A stretch of 64,000 nucleotides of DNA. Source: Mycolicibacterium sp. P9-64 (GTDB taxonomy: Bacteria; Actinomycetota; Actinomycetes; Mycobacteriales; Mycobacteriaceae). A program made the translations under genes and the position numbers. A model generated the notes under the pieces. It was given only the letters and a program-made list of their open reading frames with translations, did no database searches and had not been told where the DNA came from. Shown in pieces: positions 8,236 through 16,061 of the stretch. The stretch lies in the NCBI RefSeq assembly GCF_008329605.1, contig NZ_NPKO01000018.1:1-64000 (forward strand), given 5' to 3'. The stretch's first letter is position 1, and each line of letters begins with the position of its first letter.

Positions 8236-8562
8236 TCAATCGGCCTGTTCGGCGATGCGCTTGATGACCTCGAGGCGCCGGTCCCAACGCCTGCCGATCG
8301 CTTCGAGATCATTTGCCAGCGCGCTCAGCCGCGCACCAAGCGCGCGGTAGCGGATCTCCCGTCCGGCACGGACGGATTCCACCAATCCGGCGTCGGCCAG
8401 CACGGCGATGTGCTTGGCGATGGCCTGCCTGCTGATGGGCAGCCGGCCTGCCAACGCGCTGGCTGACAGGTCCGCGGCGCCGAGCTCGGACAGGATGCGC
8501 CAGCGGGTCTCGTCGGCGAGCACCGACAACACCGCTGGCATCGTCATGGTTTTGTCGGTCAC
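8236..8562 (-). CDS. ArsR-family winged helix regulator
   Basis: A 108-residue ArsR/SmtB-fold repressor with LSVLADETRWRILSEL, the recognition region LPISRQAIAKHIAVLADAGL and the wing REIRYRALG. No metal-binding CxC motif is seen, so it is not a typical metal sensor. Start is GTG at 8562, overlapping the stop of the SRPBCC gene by four bases (GTGA). ArsR-SRPBCC pairs are common in actinobacteria and are usually self-repressing; the palindrome at 9008-9031 is the likely operator. Confidence 0.9.
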   Translation of the reverse strand: MTDKTMTMPAVLSVLADETRWRILSELGAADLSASALAGRLPISRQAIAKHIAVLADAGLVESVRAGREIRYRALGARLSALANDLEAIGRRWDRRLEVIKRIAEQAD

Positions 8563-8984
8563 CGGGATTCCAGGAACTCCACGAGTTCGCCGAGCTCGGC
8601 CTTCCAGCCGTCGGTGTTGCCGTCGTGGGCGGACTGCGGGTCGGCGAGCTCGTCGAATCCGGTTTCGAGAAGCGTGAGGCGGGTGCCGCCCTCGGACTCG
8701 GTGAGGTCGAACCGCACGACGGTCGAGTTGCCGGGAACGGGGTCGACGCCCTGCTCCCTTGCCCACCGGTAGATGAGAGTCTTGGGCCGGTCGGCGTGCT
8801 CGACGACGACGCGGAACGTGCCGTGTTCCGTCCAGCCGAACGTGCCGGTGCCGCCCGGTGTCGGATCGAATTCGCACGTGTCGCCGAACCACTGAGCGAT
8901 CAGGTCGGGTTGGGTGAGCGCTGCCCAGACCTTCTCGGCCGGCGCGTTGATGTCGATGCTGCGGGTGATGTCGAGCGTGGTCAC
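8559..8984 (-). CDS. SRPBCC (AHSA1-like) domain protein
   Basis: A 141-residue helix-grip (START/Bet v1-like) protein: ITRSIDINAPAEKVWAALTQ at the start, WFGDTCEFDPTPGGTGTF in the middle and GWKAELGELVEFLESR in the C-terminal helix. These folds hold hydrophobic ligands. Start is the GTG at 8984, preceded by GAGAGG; an ATG at 9029 would fall inside the palindromic operator. It is the first gene of a two-gene operon with arsR. Ligand unknown. Confidence 0.85.
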   Translation of the reverse strand: MTTLDITRSIDINAPAEKVWAALTQPDLIAQWFGDTCEFDPTPGGTGTFGWTEHGTFRVVVEHADRPKTLIYRWAREQGVDPVPGNSTVVRFDLTESEGGTRLTLLETGFDELADPQSAHDGNTDGWKAELGELVEFLESR

Positions 8985-9007
8985 GGGTGCCTCTCGGGGT
9001 CGAATTG

Positions 9008-9031
9008 ATGTGCAACTCGACAATTGCACAT
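9008..9031. promoter_or_regulatory. Perfect 8-bp inverted repeat, likely ArsR operator
   Basis: ATGTGCAA (9008-9015) and TTGCACAT (9024-9031) are perfect inverted copies with an 8-base spacer. They sit 24 bases before the SRPBCC start. A further half-site, CGAGTTGCA (9054-9062), is the inverse of TGCAACTCG at 9011-9019. The layout fits autoregulation by the ArsR gene downstream. Confidence 0.6.
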
Positions 9032-9122
9032 AGCCTCACGTGAGCGCAACCCCCGAGTTGCACTTGGCTGTCGCGGCCGCGCAGGACATGCACGAGTGGC
9101 GAGGCTTGACTACCTTCGATCG

Positions 9123-9956
9123 GTGGACCTCAACACCGTCGAGGCGGTCGTCACCCCGCGCCGCCGCGACGAGGTGTGGCCGCTCGGGCCCGACGACGCG
9201 GTGCTGGCCGGCGGCACGTGGCTGTTCTCCGCACCTCAACCGCATCTCCGCCGGCTCGTCGACGTGACCGGTCTCGGCTGGCCATCGATCACCGTGAGCA
9301 ACAACGAGATCGAGCTCAGTGCGACCTGCACCCTTACCGAGCTGTCCGCGCTCTCCACCCAGCTGACACGGAGCAGAACGGACTGGCCTGCGGCCCCGCT
9401 GTTTCACCAGTGCTGCACGGCGCTGCTGGCGTCCTACAAGATCTGGAGCACCGCGACAGTCGGCGGCAACATCTGCCTGTCGTTTCCTGCGGGCGCGATG
9501 ATCTCGCTGACCTCGGCCCTCGATGGCGAGCTCGTGGTGTGGCGGCCCGACGGTGGCGACTACCGCCTGCCGGTCACGGATTTCGTCACAGGGAGCTCGG
9601 CGAACGTGCTGGACCTTGGCGACGTGCTGCGCTCGGTGCACCTGCCTGCCAGTGCGCTGCGAGCGCGCACGGCGTACCGCAAGATCGCGCCGTCACCGCT
9701 CGGCCGATCCGGCGTCGTGGTGATCGGTCGCCGCGACGCCGCCGAAGACGGGGGCCGCTTCGTGCTGTCGGTGACGGCAGCCACCGTGCGTCCGTTCGTC
9801 TTCGAGTTCGCGTCGGTCCCCAGCAGCGCCGAACTCGTGGAGGCCCGCGACACCATCCCCGACGATGCCTGGACCGACGATGCGCACGGTGATCCCGACT
9901 GGCGTAGGGCCATGACCCTGCTGCTCGCCGAGCAGGTACGGGCGGAGCTGTCGTGA
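9123..9956 (+). CDS. Xanthine dehydrogenase, FAD-binding subunit
   Basis: A 277-residue CoxM/XdhB-type FAD subunit. The FAD motif AVLAGGTWLFSAPQ is near the N-terminus and the second signature is WSTATVGGNICLSFPAGAMI. The C-terminal CO-dehydrogenase flavoprotein domain ends in VRAEL. It passes electrons from the iron-sulfur clusters to NAD or another acceptor. I chose GTG at 9123 because the conserved N-terminus (MDLNTVEAVV) begins there and longer starts would cross the operator region. Its stop overlaps the next gene by four bases (GTGA). Confidence 0.88.
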   Translation: MDLNTVEAVVTPRRRDEVWPLGPDDAVLAGGTWLFSAPQPHLRRLVDVTGLGWPSITVSNNEIELSATCTLTELSALSTQLTRSRTDWPAAPLFHQCCTALLASYKIWSTATVGGNICLSFPAGAMISLTSALDGELVVWRPDGGDYRLPVTDFVTGSSANVLDLGDVLRSVHLPASALRARTAYRKIAPSPLGRSGVVVIGRRDAAEDGGRFVLSVTAATVRPFVFEFASVPSSAELVEARDTIPDDAWTDDAHGDPDWRRAMTLLLAEQVRAELS

Positions 9957-12562
9957 CGATCAGCGTGAACGGAAAAGCGCTTGGTGAGGATCCGTGGCCG
10001 GGACAGTGCCTACGCACGTTCCTGCGCGAGCACGGCCACCTCGAGGTGAAGAAGGGCTGCGACGCAGGCGACTGCGGCGCCTGCGCGGTGCTGGTGGACG
10101 GCGCCCCCGTGCACTCCTGCGTGTTCCCCGCGTTCCGCGCCGCCGGGCACGCGGTCACCACCGTGGCAGGGCTCGGAACCCCCGACGACCTCCATCCGAT
10201 GCAGCGCAGGTTCGTCGAGGCGGCGGGCTTTCAGTGCGGTTTCTGCACCGCCGGCATGGTCACCACCGCGTCGACACTGTCCGAGGACCAACTCACCGAC
10301 CTGCCACAGCAATTGAAGGGCAACCTGTGCCGGTGCACGGGCTACCGTTCCATCACCGACGCATTGGCCGGGCGAGCCAACACCGAGAAGTCCGGCGGCA
10401 CATCGGACGCCGGCCGCTCGATCGGCGCACCCGCCGGCGTTCGGATCGTCACCGGGACCGAGCAGTACACCATGGACCACCTGCCGGAGGGTCTGTTGCA
10501 CATGGCCGTGCTGCGCAGCCCGCTCCCCCACGCCAGGATCGTCGCGATCGACACCTCGGCGGCCCAACTGATGCCTGGCGTGCAGCTGATCCTCACGCAT
10601 CGCGACAGCCCAACGGTTCCGTTCTCCACCGCCCGGCACGAGAACCGGCTCGACGACCCCGATGACACCTACGTGTTCGACGACGTCGTGCGGTTCGTCG
10701 GGCAGCGGGTGGCCGCCGTCGTCGCCGACACGGCGGCCATCGCGGAGAACGCCTGCCGCGCAATCGCCGTCGAGTACCAGGAGCTTCCTGCGGTGTTCGA
10801 CCCTGAGATGGCACGGTCCCCTGGTGCGCCGCTGGTGCACGGCGACAAGGGCAACGACGTCCGCATCGCCGACCCGTCCCGCAACGTCGTGGCCGAGCTG
10901 CACGGCGGGGTTGGCGACATTGCTGCGGGGGTCGCGGCCGCCGAGGCCGACGGTGGCGCGGTGGTCAGCGGGCGCTGGACCACGCAGCGCGTTCAGCACG
11001 CACACCTGGAGACCCACGGCAGCACCGGATGGCGAGACGAGCACGGCCGCTTGGTGATTCGCACCAGCTCCCAGGTGCCGTTCCTGGTCCGGGACGAGCT
11101 GTGCCACCTGTTCGGACTGGACCGGTCCCAGGTTCACGTGTTCACCAAGCGGGTGGGCGGGGGCTTCGGCGGCAAGCAGGAGATGCTGACCGAGGACGTC
11201 GTGGCGCTGGCCGTGCTGCGACTCGGCAGGCCGGTTCGCTACGAGTTCAGCAGGACCGACGAGTTCGTTGCGGCACCGTGTCGTCACCCCTTCCGCATCG
11301 ACGCCACCGTGGCTGCGGGCCGCGACGGGGTGCTGACCGCACTGGCGGTGGACGTGTTGCTCGACGCGGGCGCATACGGAAACCACAGTCCTGGTGTGAT
11401 GTTTCACGGCTGCAGCGAGTCGATCGCGGTGTACCGGTGTGCGAACAAGCACGTCGACGCTCAGGCGGTGTACACCAACAACCTTCCGTCGGGCGCGTTC
11501 CGCGGCTACGGGCTTGGGCAGATCATCTTCGCGGTGGAGTCCGCGCTGGACGAGCTGGCGGAGCTGCTCGGCATCGATCCGTTCGACCTGCGGCGCCAAA
11601 ACGTCGTGGTGCCCGGCGATGCGTTCACCGATTCGCACGTCGCCGACGACGATCTGACGTTCGGCAGCTACGGGCTCGATCAGTGTCTCGACCTGGCGCA
11701 GCGAGCACTTGCGACGGGCAATGGGGTGGCGCCGCCCTCCGGACCGCAGTGGCGGGTCGGCGAGGGCATGGCGGTCGCGATGATCGCGACCATCCCGCCG
11801 CGCGGTCACTTCGCCGACGCGTCGATATCGGCCGACGCCGACGGCCAGTACACGCTTTCGGTCGGCACGGCGGAGTTCGGCAACGGCACCTCGACCGTGC
11901 ACGCCCAGCTCGTCGCCACCGCGCTGAACACCACCGTCGACAACGTCCGGTTACGCCAATCCGACACCGATGCAACGGGTTACGACACGGGCGCGTTCGG
12001 CTCGGCGGGCATCGTAGTGGCTGGTCTTGCGGTGCAGGCGGCGTGCAACGACCTGCTGAGCCAGATCGCGGCGGGCGGTACCGCGCCGCTGATTGGCCGC
12101 GGCCGGCACGACGGCACCCCGCGTTCGGTGGCGTTCAACGTGCACGCCGCACGCGTCGCGGTCAACGTCGAGACCGGTGAGGTGACGATCCTGCAGTCGG
12201 TGCAGGCCGCCGATGCGGGCGTCGTGCTGAACCCCGAACAGTGCCGCGGGCAGGTGGAGGGTGGCGTGGCACAGGGCATCGGTTCGGCGCTGTACGAGGA
12301 GATGCGCGTCGGCCCGGGTGGCGTGGTGCTCACCAATGACCTTCGCAATTACCACATTCCGCAGTTGGCCGACCTTCCGGTGACGGAGGTCTACTTCGCC
12401 GACACCTACGACGAACTCGGGCCGCTTGGCGCGAAGTCGATGAGCGAGTCGCCGTACAACCCCGTGGCGCCCGCGTTGGCCAATGCCATTGCCCGCGCGT
12501 GCGGTGCTCGGTTGCGTCAGCTGCCGATGACGCCTGCGCGGGTGTGGCGCGCACTGCAGTAG
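9953..12562 (+). CDS. Xanthine dehydrogenase, fused [2Fe-2S] and molybdopterin subunits
   Basis: An 869-residue molybdenum hydroxylase. Residues 1-140 hold both [2Fe-2S] domains: CDAGDCGACAVLVDG with C-x4-C-x2-C, and CGFCTAGM with NLCRCTGYRSI. From about residue 160 onward is the molybdopterin part, with GGGFGGKQEMLTED (Mo-cofactor loop), PSGAFRGYGLGQ and the C-terminal LGAKSMSESPYNPVAPAL with the catalytic Glu region. The FAD subunit is a separate upstream gene, so the domain order differs from the usual single-chain FeS-FAD-Mo enzyme. Start is GTG at 9953. It most likely oxidises hypoxanthine and xanthine to urate, which feeds the uricase operon at 1587-5269. Confidence 0.9.
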   Translation: MTISVNGKALGEDPWPGQCLRTFLREHGHLEVKKGCDAGDCGACAVLVDGAPVHSCVFPAFRAAGHAVTTVAGLGTPDDLHPMQRRFVEAAGFQCGFCTAGMVTTASTLSEDQLTDLPQQLKGNLCRCTGYRSITDALAGRANTEKSGGTSDAGRSIGAPAGVRIVTGTEQYTMDHLPEGLLHMAVLRSPLPHARIVAIDTSAAQLMPGVQLILTHRDSPTVPFSTARHENRLDDPDDTYVFDDVVRFVGQRVAAVVADTAAIAENACRAIAVEYQELPAVFDPEMARSPGAPLVHGDKGNDVRIADPSRNVVAELHGGVGDIAAGVAAAEADGGAVVSGRWTTQRVQHAHLETHGSTGWRDEHGRLVIRTSSQVPFLVRDELCHLFGLDRSQVHVFTKRVGGGFGGKQEMLTEDVVALAVLRLGRPVRYEFSRTDEFVAAPCRHPFRIDATVAAGRDGVLTALAVDVLLDAGAYGNHSPGVMFHGCSESIAVYRCANKHVDAQAVYTNNLPSGAFRGYGLGQIIFAVESALDELAELLGIDPFDLRRQNVVVPGDAFTDSHVADDDLTFGSYGLDQCLDLAQRALATGNGVAPPSGPQWRVGEGMAVAMIATIPPRGHFADASISADADGQYTLSVGTAEFGNGTSTVHAQLVATALNTTVDNVRLRQSDTDATGYDTGAFGSAGIVVAGLAVQAACNDLLSQIAAGGTAPLIGRGRHDGTPRSVAFNVHAARVAVNVETGEVTILQSVQAADAGVVLNPEQCRGQVEGGVAQGIGSALYEEMRVGPGGVVLTNDLRNYHIPQLADLPVTEVYFADTYDELGPLGAKSMSESPYNPVAPALANAIARACGARLRQLPMTPARVWRALQ

Positions 12563-12576
12563 ACCCGCCGGGGTCG

Positions 12577-13446
12577 TCAGTCCGCAAATCCGCGCTGCCG
12601 CAATGCCAGCCGCACACGTTGCACCACCTCGGCGCGCTCGTGGCGCAACTGCGTGGCGCTCACTCGCACGATCGTCCACCCCTTCGAGGCCAGGAATTCC
12701 AAGCGGACGATGTCCTTCGAGTAGTCGTCGGGGTTGTTGAAGTGCTGCTCGCCGTCATACTCGGCGCCCACCATCCATTCATGCCACCCCATGTCGATTC
12801 GCCTGACCACCCGGCCCTGCGCGTTGGTCACCGGGATCTGCGTCACCGGCCGCGGCAGCCCGGATTGGACGAGCAGGAGGCGCAGTCGCGTCTCCTGCGG
12901 CGACTCGGCACCGGCGTCGACCAGGTCCAGTGCCCGTCGCAACCGTCGGACGCCCCGTGCACCGCGATGGCGTCGGGCAATGTCCTCGACGGACCGACGA
13001 GTCGCCGCGGTTGCATTGAGCAGGGCATCCACGCGAATCACCGCCGTCTCCAACGGCAGCCTCCTGCCGAGGTCGTAGGCCGTTCGGGCGGCGGTGGTGC
13101 AGGTAATGCCGCCGATCGTGCGAAGGTCGTGAGCCCCAAGCTCGTCGCTTCGCACCATGACGCCGCGGGGAGCCGCCCTGCGGGAGTGCGCGATCTCGAC
13201 GGGGGCGTCGGCCGGTATCCAGCGGCTGCCAAGCATCGCCGCAGCCGAGTGTCCGACGAGTGTCGCCGTCCGCCCCGACCACAACCACGCCGCGTAAGCC
13301 AGGTCGGCTGCGGTCAACTCGTCTCCACTGCGGACGTACACATTGCGGTGCAGCTTGGTGTAGCGACGATTGAGGTCGCGGCGTGTCAGCTGACCCGAAG
13401 CCAGAACCTCCGTCGCGACGACGATCTGCGGTGGGCGCTGCTGCAC
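12577..13446 (-). CDS. DUF559 domain protein with AbiEi-like N-terminal domain
   Basis: A 289-residue protein. The N-terminal part (LASGQLTRRDLNRRYTKLHR, then VYVRSG) resembles the winged-helix AbiEi antitoxin type domain. The C-terminal 110 residues match DUF559, a PD-(D/E)xK nuclease-like fold: ESPQETRLRLLLVQSGLPRP, then DMGWHEWMVGAEYDGEQHF with acidic residues, and LEFLASKGWTIVRVSA. Such proteins are abundant in mycobacteria and their function is not known. Starts with GTG at 13446. It is divergent from an Mrr-like nuclease across a large hairpin. Confidence 0.8.
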   Translation of the reverse strand: MQQRPPQIVVATEVLASGQLTRRDLNRRYTKLHRNVYVRSGDELTAADLAYAAWLWSGRTATLVGHSAAAMLGSRWIPADAPVEIAHSRRAAPRGVMVRSDELGAHDLRTIGGITCTTAARTAYDLGRRLPLETAVIRVDALLNATAATRRSVEDIARRHRGARGVRRLRRALDLVDAGAESPQETRLRLLLVQSGLPRPVTQIPVTNAQGRVVRRIDMGWHEWMVGAEYDGEQHFNNPDDYSKDIVRLEFLASKGWTIVRVSATQLRHERAEVVQRVRLALRQRGFAD

Positions 13447-13496
13447 CAGGCAATCGTCACCCGGGCCGGAGTGCCCTCATGACACCAATTTTGACG

Positions 13497-13568
13497 CGCC
13501 GAACGTACGCATGTTGTACGCGAAGCTCGAGTAATCCCGTCAACAACCGTACGTTCGGCGGGGTTTTT
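13497..13568 (+). terminator. 13-bp perfect hairpin followed by T5
   Basis: CGCCGAACGTACG (13497-13509) and CGTACGTTCGGCG (13548-13560) are perfect inverted copies around a 38-base loop that can form a further short stem. GGG and TTTTT follow at 13561-13568. It looks like an intrinsic terminator reading rightward, yet it lies between two divergent genes. It could be a leader attenuator of the Mrr-like gene or a palindromic repeat element. Confidence 0.5.
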
Positions 13569-13596
13569 GTCGGTGCGGACGCCTAGGGTTCGCGTC

Positions 13597-14145
13597 GTGT
13601 GGAAGCTCTACGGAATCCTCGGCGTCGCTGCGGGTGTCACCGCGTTTCTGAGCGGCCTTGGCCTACCGTGGAGCATCGCGATCGGCGTGCTCGCGTCGGC
13701 GGCTCCGGCGTTCCTCGCAGGCATTCTGCGCGGCGCGGCCACCCCCGCTCCCGACGAGGACCCCGCGGGCGCGCTCTCGGAGATGTCGGGCACCGACTTC
13801 GAGGATCACGTCGCGAGGATCGCAAGGAGAACCGGGGCTCCGGTGATCATGACGCCGCTGACCGGCGACTGGGGCGTCGACCTGATCGTCGGGCGGCGGC
13901 CGGATCGCCTTGCCATTCAATGCAAACGGCAATCCCGCCCGGTCGGCGCAGGGGCGGTGCAGGAGGTGGTGGCCGGCGCGCCGATGCAGGACTGCACCCA
14001 GACGATGGTCGTGACGAATCACGACTTCACCCCTGCCGCACGCAAACTCGCCGAGCTGCACGGCTGCGTACTCGTTGGCGGCGCCGAACTGAACCGGCTG
14101 GGGTCGACGATCCGCCGACTGATTACACCGGACGGCGTCAGATAG
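13597..14145 (+). CDS. Membrane-anchored Mrr-like restriction endonuclease
   Basis: Residues 1-45 form two hydrophobic helices (ILGVAAGVTAFLSGLGLPW and SIAIGVLASAAPAFLAGIL). The rest is an Mrr-type PD-(D/E)xK nuclease: MSGTDFEDHVARIARRTG, the acidic residue in GDWGVDLIVGRR, the QxK motif in AIQCKRQ, and PVGAGAVQEVVAG. The TNHDFTPAARKLAE segment is also typical. The family cuts modified or foreign DNA; the membrane anchor suggests action at the envelope, which is inference. I chose GTG at 13597; a TTG at 13567 would sit in the T-run of the hairpin. It overlaps lat 3' to 3' by 8 bp. Confidence 0.85.
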   Translation: MWKLYGILGVAAGVTAFLSGLGLPWSIAIGVLASAAPAFLAGILRGAATPAPDEDPAGALSEMSGTDFEDHVARIARRTGAPVIMTPLTGDWGVDLIVGRRPDRLAIQCKRQSRPVGAGAVQEVVAGAPMQDCTQTMVVTNHDFTPAARKLAELHGCVLVGGAELNRLGSTIRRLITPDGVR

Positions 14146-15505
14146 GCATCTCGCTCAGCACGGCTCGCACGGCGTCGATGGCAGCGTCGATCTCGTCGCG
14201 CGACACGGTGAGCGCGGGGCGGAACCGCACGCTGTCCGGTCCGCTGGCGAGCATGATCACCTTCCGGTCCCACAGTCGGGAGACCAGATCGTCGCGCAGC
14301 GCTGCCTTCGGCATGCTGAACGCGCACATGAGCCCGCGGCCTCGCGGGTCGAGTACCAGCGCGGGGAACTCCGCAGCCAGCTCTTCGAGCCGGTCCAGCA
14401 GGTGACGGCCTACCTTCGAGGCGTTGGCCAGCAGCCCGTCGGCCTCGATGGTCTCGAGGATCCGCCGCGACCGCACCATGTCGGTGAGGTTGCCACCCCA
14501 CGTGGAGTTGATCCGGGAGCTGACGGCGAAGACGTTGTCATCGACCTCGTCGACGCGGCCGCCGGCCATCACGCCGCACACCTGAGTCTTCTTGCCGAAG
14601 GCGACCACGTCGGGCATGACTCCCAATTGCTGAAAGGCCCAAGCGGTTCCGGTCATCCCGCAACCGGTCTGCACCTCGTCGAAGATCAGCAACGCGTCGA
14701 ACTCGTCACACATCTCGCGCATCGCGGCAAAGAACTGCGGCCGGAAGTGCCGGTCGCCGCCCTCCCCCTGGATGGGCTCGGCGAGGAAGCACGCGATGTC
14801 GTTGGGGTTCGCCTCGAAGGCGGCCCGCGCCTGGCGCAGCGACTCGGCCTCCAGCGCGTCCATGTCGGCCTCGGCACGGATGAACGGCGCGTCGATGCGC
14901 GGCCAGTCGAACTTGGGGAACCGTGCCACCTTGTTCGGGTCGGTGTTGGTCAGCGACAGCGTGTAGCCGCTGCGTCCATGGAAGGCACCGCGCAGATGCA
15001 GCACCTTGGAGCCGAGCTCGGCGCCCGCACGCGAGGAGGAATCAGACAGGAGCCCGCGGGACTCGTTGAGCCTGCTCTTCCAGTCGAAGGCAACCTTGAG
15101 CGCGTTCTCGACGGCGAGGGCGCCGCCGTCGACGAAGAACAGGTGTGGCAGCGCCGGGTCGCCGAGGACCCGCGCGAACGCATCGACGAAGCGGGCCATC
15201 GGCACGCTGTAGACGTCGGAGTTGCTCGGCTTGTTGACCGCGGCGGCCGCGAGCTCGGCGCGAAACGCCTCGTCACCTGCGAGCGACGGATGGTTCATGC
15301 CCAAGGCGGACGACGCGAAGAACGTGAACATGTCCAGGTAACGGTCGCCGGTGCGGGCGTCGACGAGGTAGGACCCCGCCGACCGTTCGACGTCGAGGAC
15401 GAAGTCCAGGCCGTCGGCAAGAATGCTGCGGCTCAGCACCTCGCGAACGTTGGCGGGATCGATGGCCAGGTCACGGTGGGCGCGCGGCGAGAGAACAGCG
15501 GTCAT
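14138..15505 (-). CDS. lat: L-lysine 6-transaminase
   Basis: Lat moves the epsilon-amino group of lysine to 2-oxoglutarate, giving 2-aminoadipate 6-semialdehyde. The 455-residue class III PLP enzyme has FFASSALGMNHPS near the N-terminus, FHGRSGYTLSLT, IFDEVQTGCGMTGT with the PLP-binding Asp, and FGKKTQVCG with the Schiff-base Lys. It is divergent from hglS-pcd and next to lrpA, as in the M. tuberculosis Rv3290c-Rv3293 block. In that organism lat is induced in starvation and persistence. An LrpA site is likely in the AT-rich gap to lrpA. Confidence 0.95.
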   Translation of the reverse strand: MTAVLSPRAHRDLAIDPANVREVLSRSILADGLDFVLDVERSAGSYLVDARTGDRYLDMFTFFASSALGMNHPSLAGDEAFRAELAAAAVNKPSNSDVYSVPMARFVDAFARVLGDPALPHLFFVDGGALAVENALKVAFDWKSRLNESRGLLSDSSSRAGAELGSKVLHLRGAFHGRSGYTLSLTNTDPNKVARFPKFDWPRIDAPFIRAEADMDALEAESLRQARAAFEANPNDIACFLAEPIQGEGGDRHFRPQFFAAMREMCDEFDALLIFDEVQTGCGMTGTAWAFQQLGVMPDVVAFGKKTQVCGVMAGGRVDEVDDNVFAVSSRINSTWGGNLTDMVRSRRILETIEADGLLANASKVGRHLLDRLEELAAEFPALVLDPRGRGLMCAFSMPKAALRDDLVSRLWDRKVIMLASGPDSVRFRPALTVSRDEIDAAIDAVRAVLSEMPI

Positions 15506-15557
15506 GCCGCCATCTTAACGTATTTTTTACGGTTCTTGCTAGAGCAGGCAGGATTAT

Positions 15558-16019
15558 CTACGGTATGGAATCGCGTCCTTCGTAAAAAGTCTGTAAGATT
15601 ATGGTGCTTCGCGTGCGAACGTTTGCCGCCGTGCGGATCTGTTGCAGCAGGTCTTCCAGCGCGCGCGACGACCGGACACGCACCAGCAGCACGTAACTTT
15701 CGTCGCCTGCCACCGAGTGGCACGACTCGATGGCCTCGATGTGTTCGAGGCGTTTGGGCGCATCATCGGGTTGAGACGGATCGAGAGGAGTGATGGCGAC
15801 GAACGCCGACAGCATGTTGCCGACCGCCTCGGGGTCGATCCTGGCGCGGTACCCCGTCACCACGCCGCGGGACTCGAGCCTGCGCACGCGCGACTGCACA
15901 GCCGACACCGACAGGCCCGCGCTGACCGCGAGGTGCGCCAGCGTGGCCCGCCCGTCAGCAACCAGCTCACGCGCGATGATCCGGTCGATGTCGTCGAGCT
16001 CTTCGCCGGCTTCGGTCAT
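15558..16019 (-). CDS. lrpA: Lrp/AsnC-family regulator LrpA
   Basis: A 153-residue feast/famine regulator. An N-terminal helix-turn-helix (LDDIDRIIARELVADGRATL, then LSVSAVQSRVRRLESRGVV) is followed by an RAM effector domain (YVLLVRVRSSRALEDLLQQI). Lrp proteins form octamers that bind amino acids. It lies 52 bp upstream of lat in the same direction and is divergent from hglS with a 42-bp gap, so it probably controls both lysine-catabolic units. Orthologue of Rv3291c by position and sequence. Confidence 0.93.
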   Translation of the reverse strand: MTEAGEELDDIDRIIARELVADGRATLAHLAVSAGLSVSAVQSRVRRLESRGVVTGYRARIDPEAVGNMLSAFVAITPLDPSQPDDAPKRLEHIEAIESCHSVAGDESYVLLVRVRSSRALEDLLQQIRTAANVRTRSTIILQTFYEGRDSIP

Positions 16020-16061
16020 TGGCGGAGACTATCGCAGCTGCTTCCCGCTTCGGGGCGTCCA

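Noticed and set aside
10010..11902. Open frame of 630 codons opposite xanthine dehydrogenase
   Set aside because: It is the antisense shadow of a well-supported gene in high-GC DNA, and its product shows no family motif.
15506..15557. Specific LrpA-binding motif between lat and lrpA
   Set aside because: The stretch is AT-rich, as Lrp sites are, but no clear palindrome could be picked out by eye.
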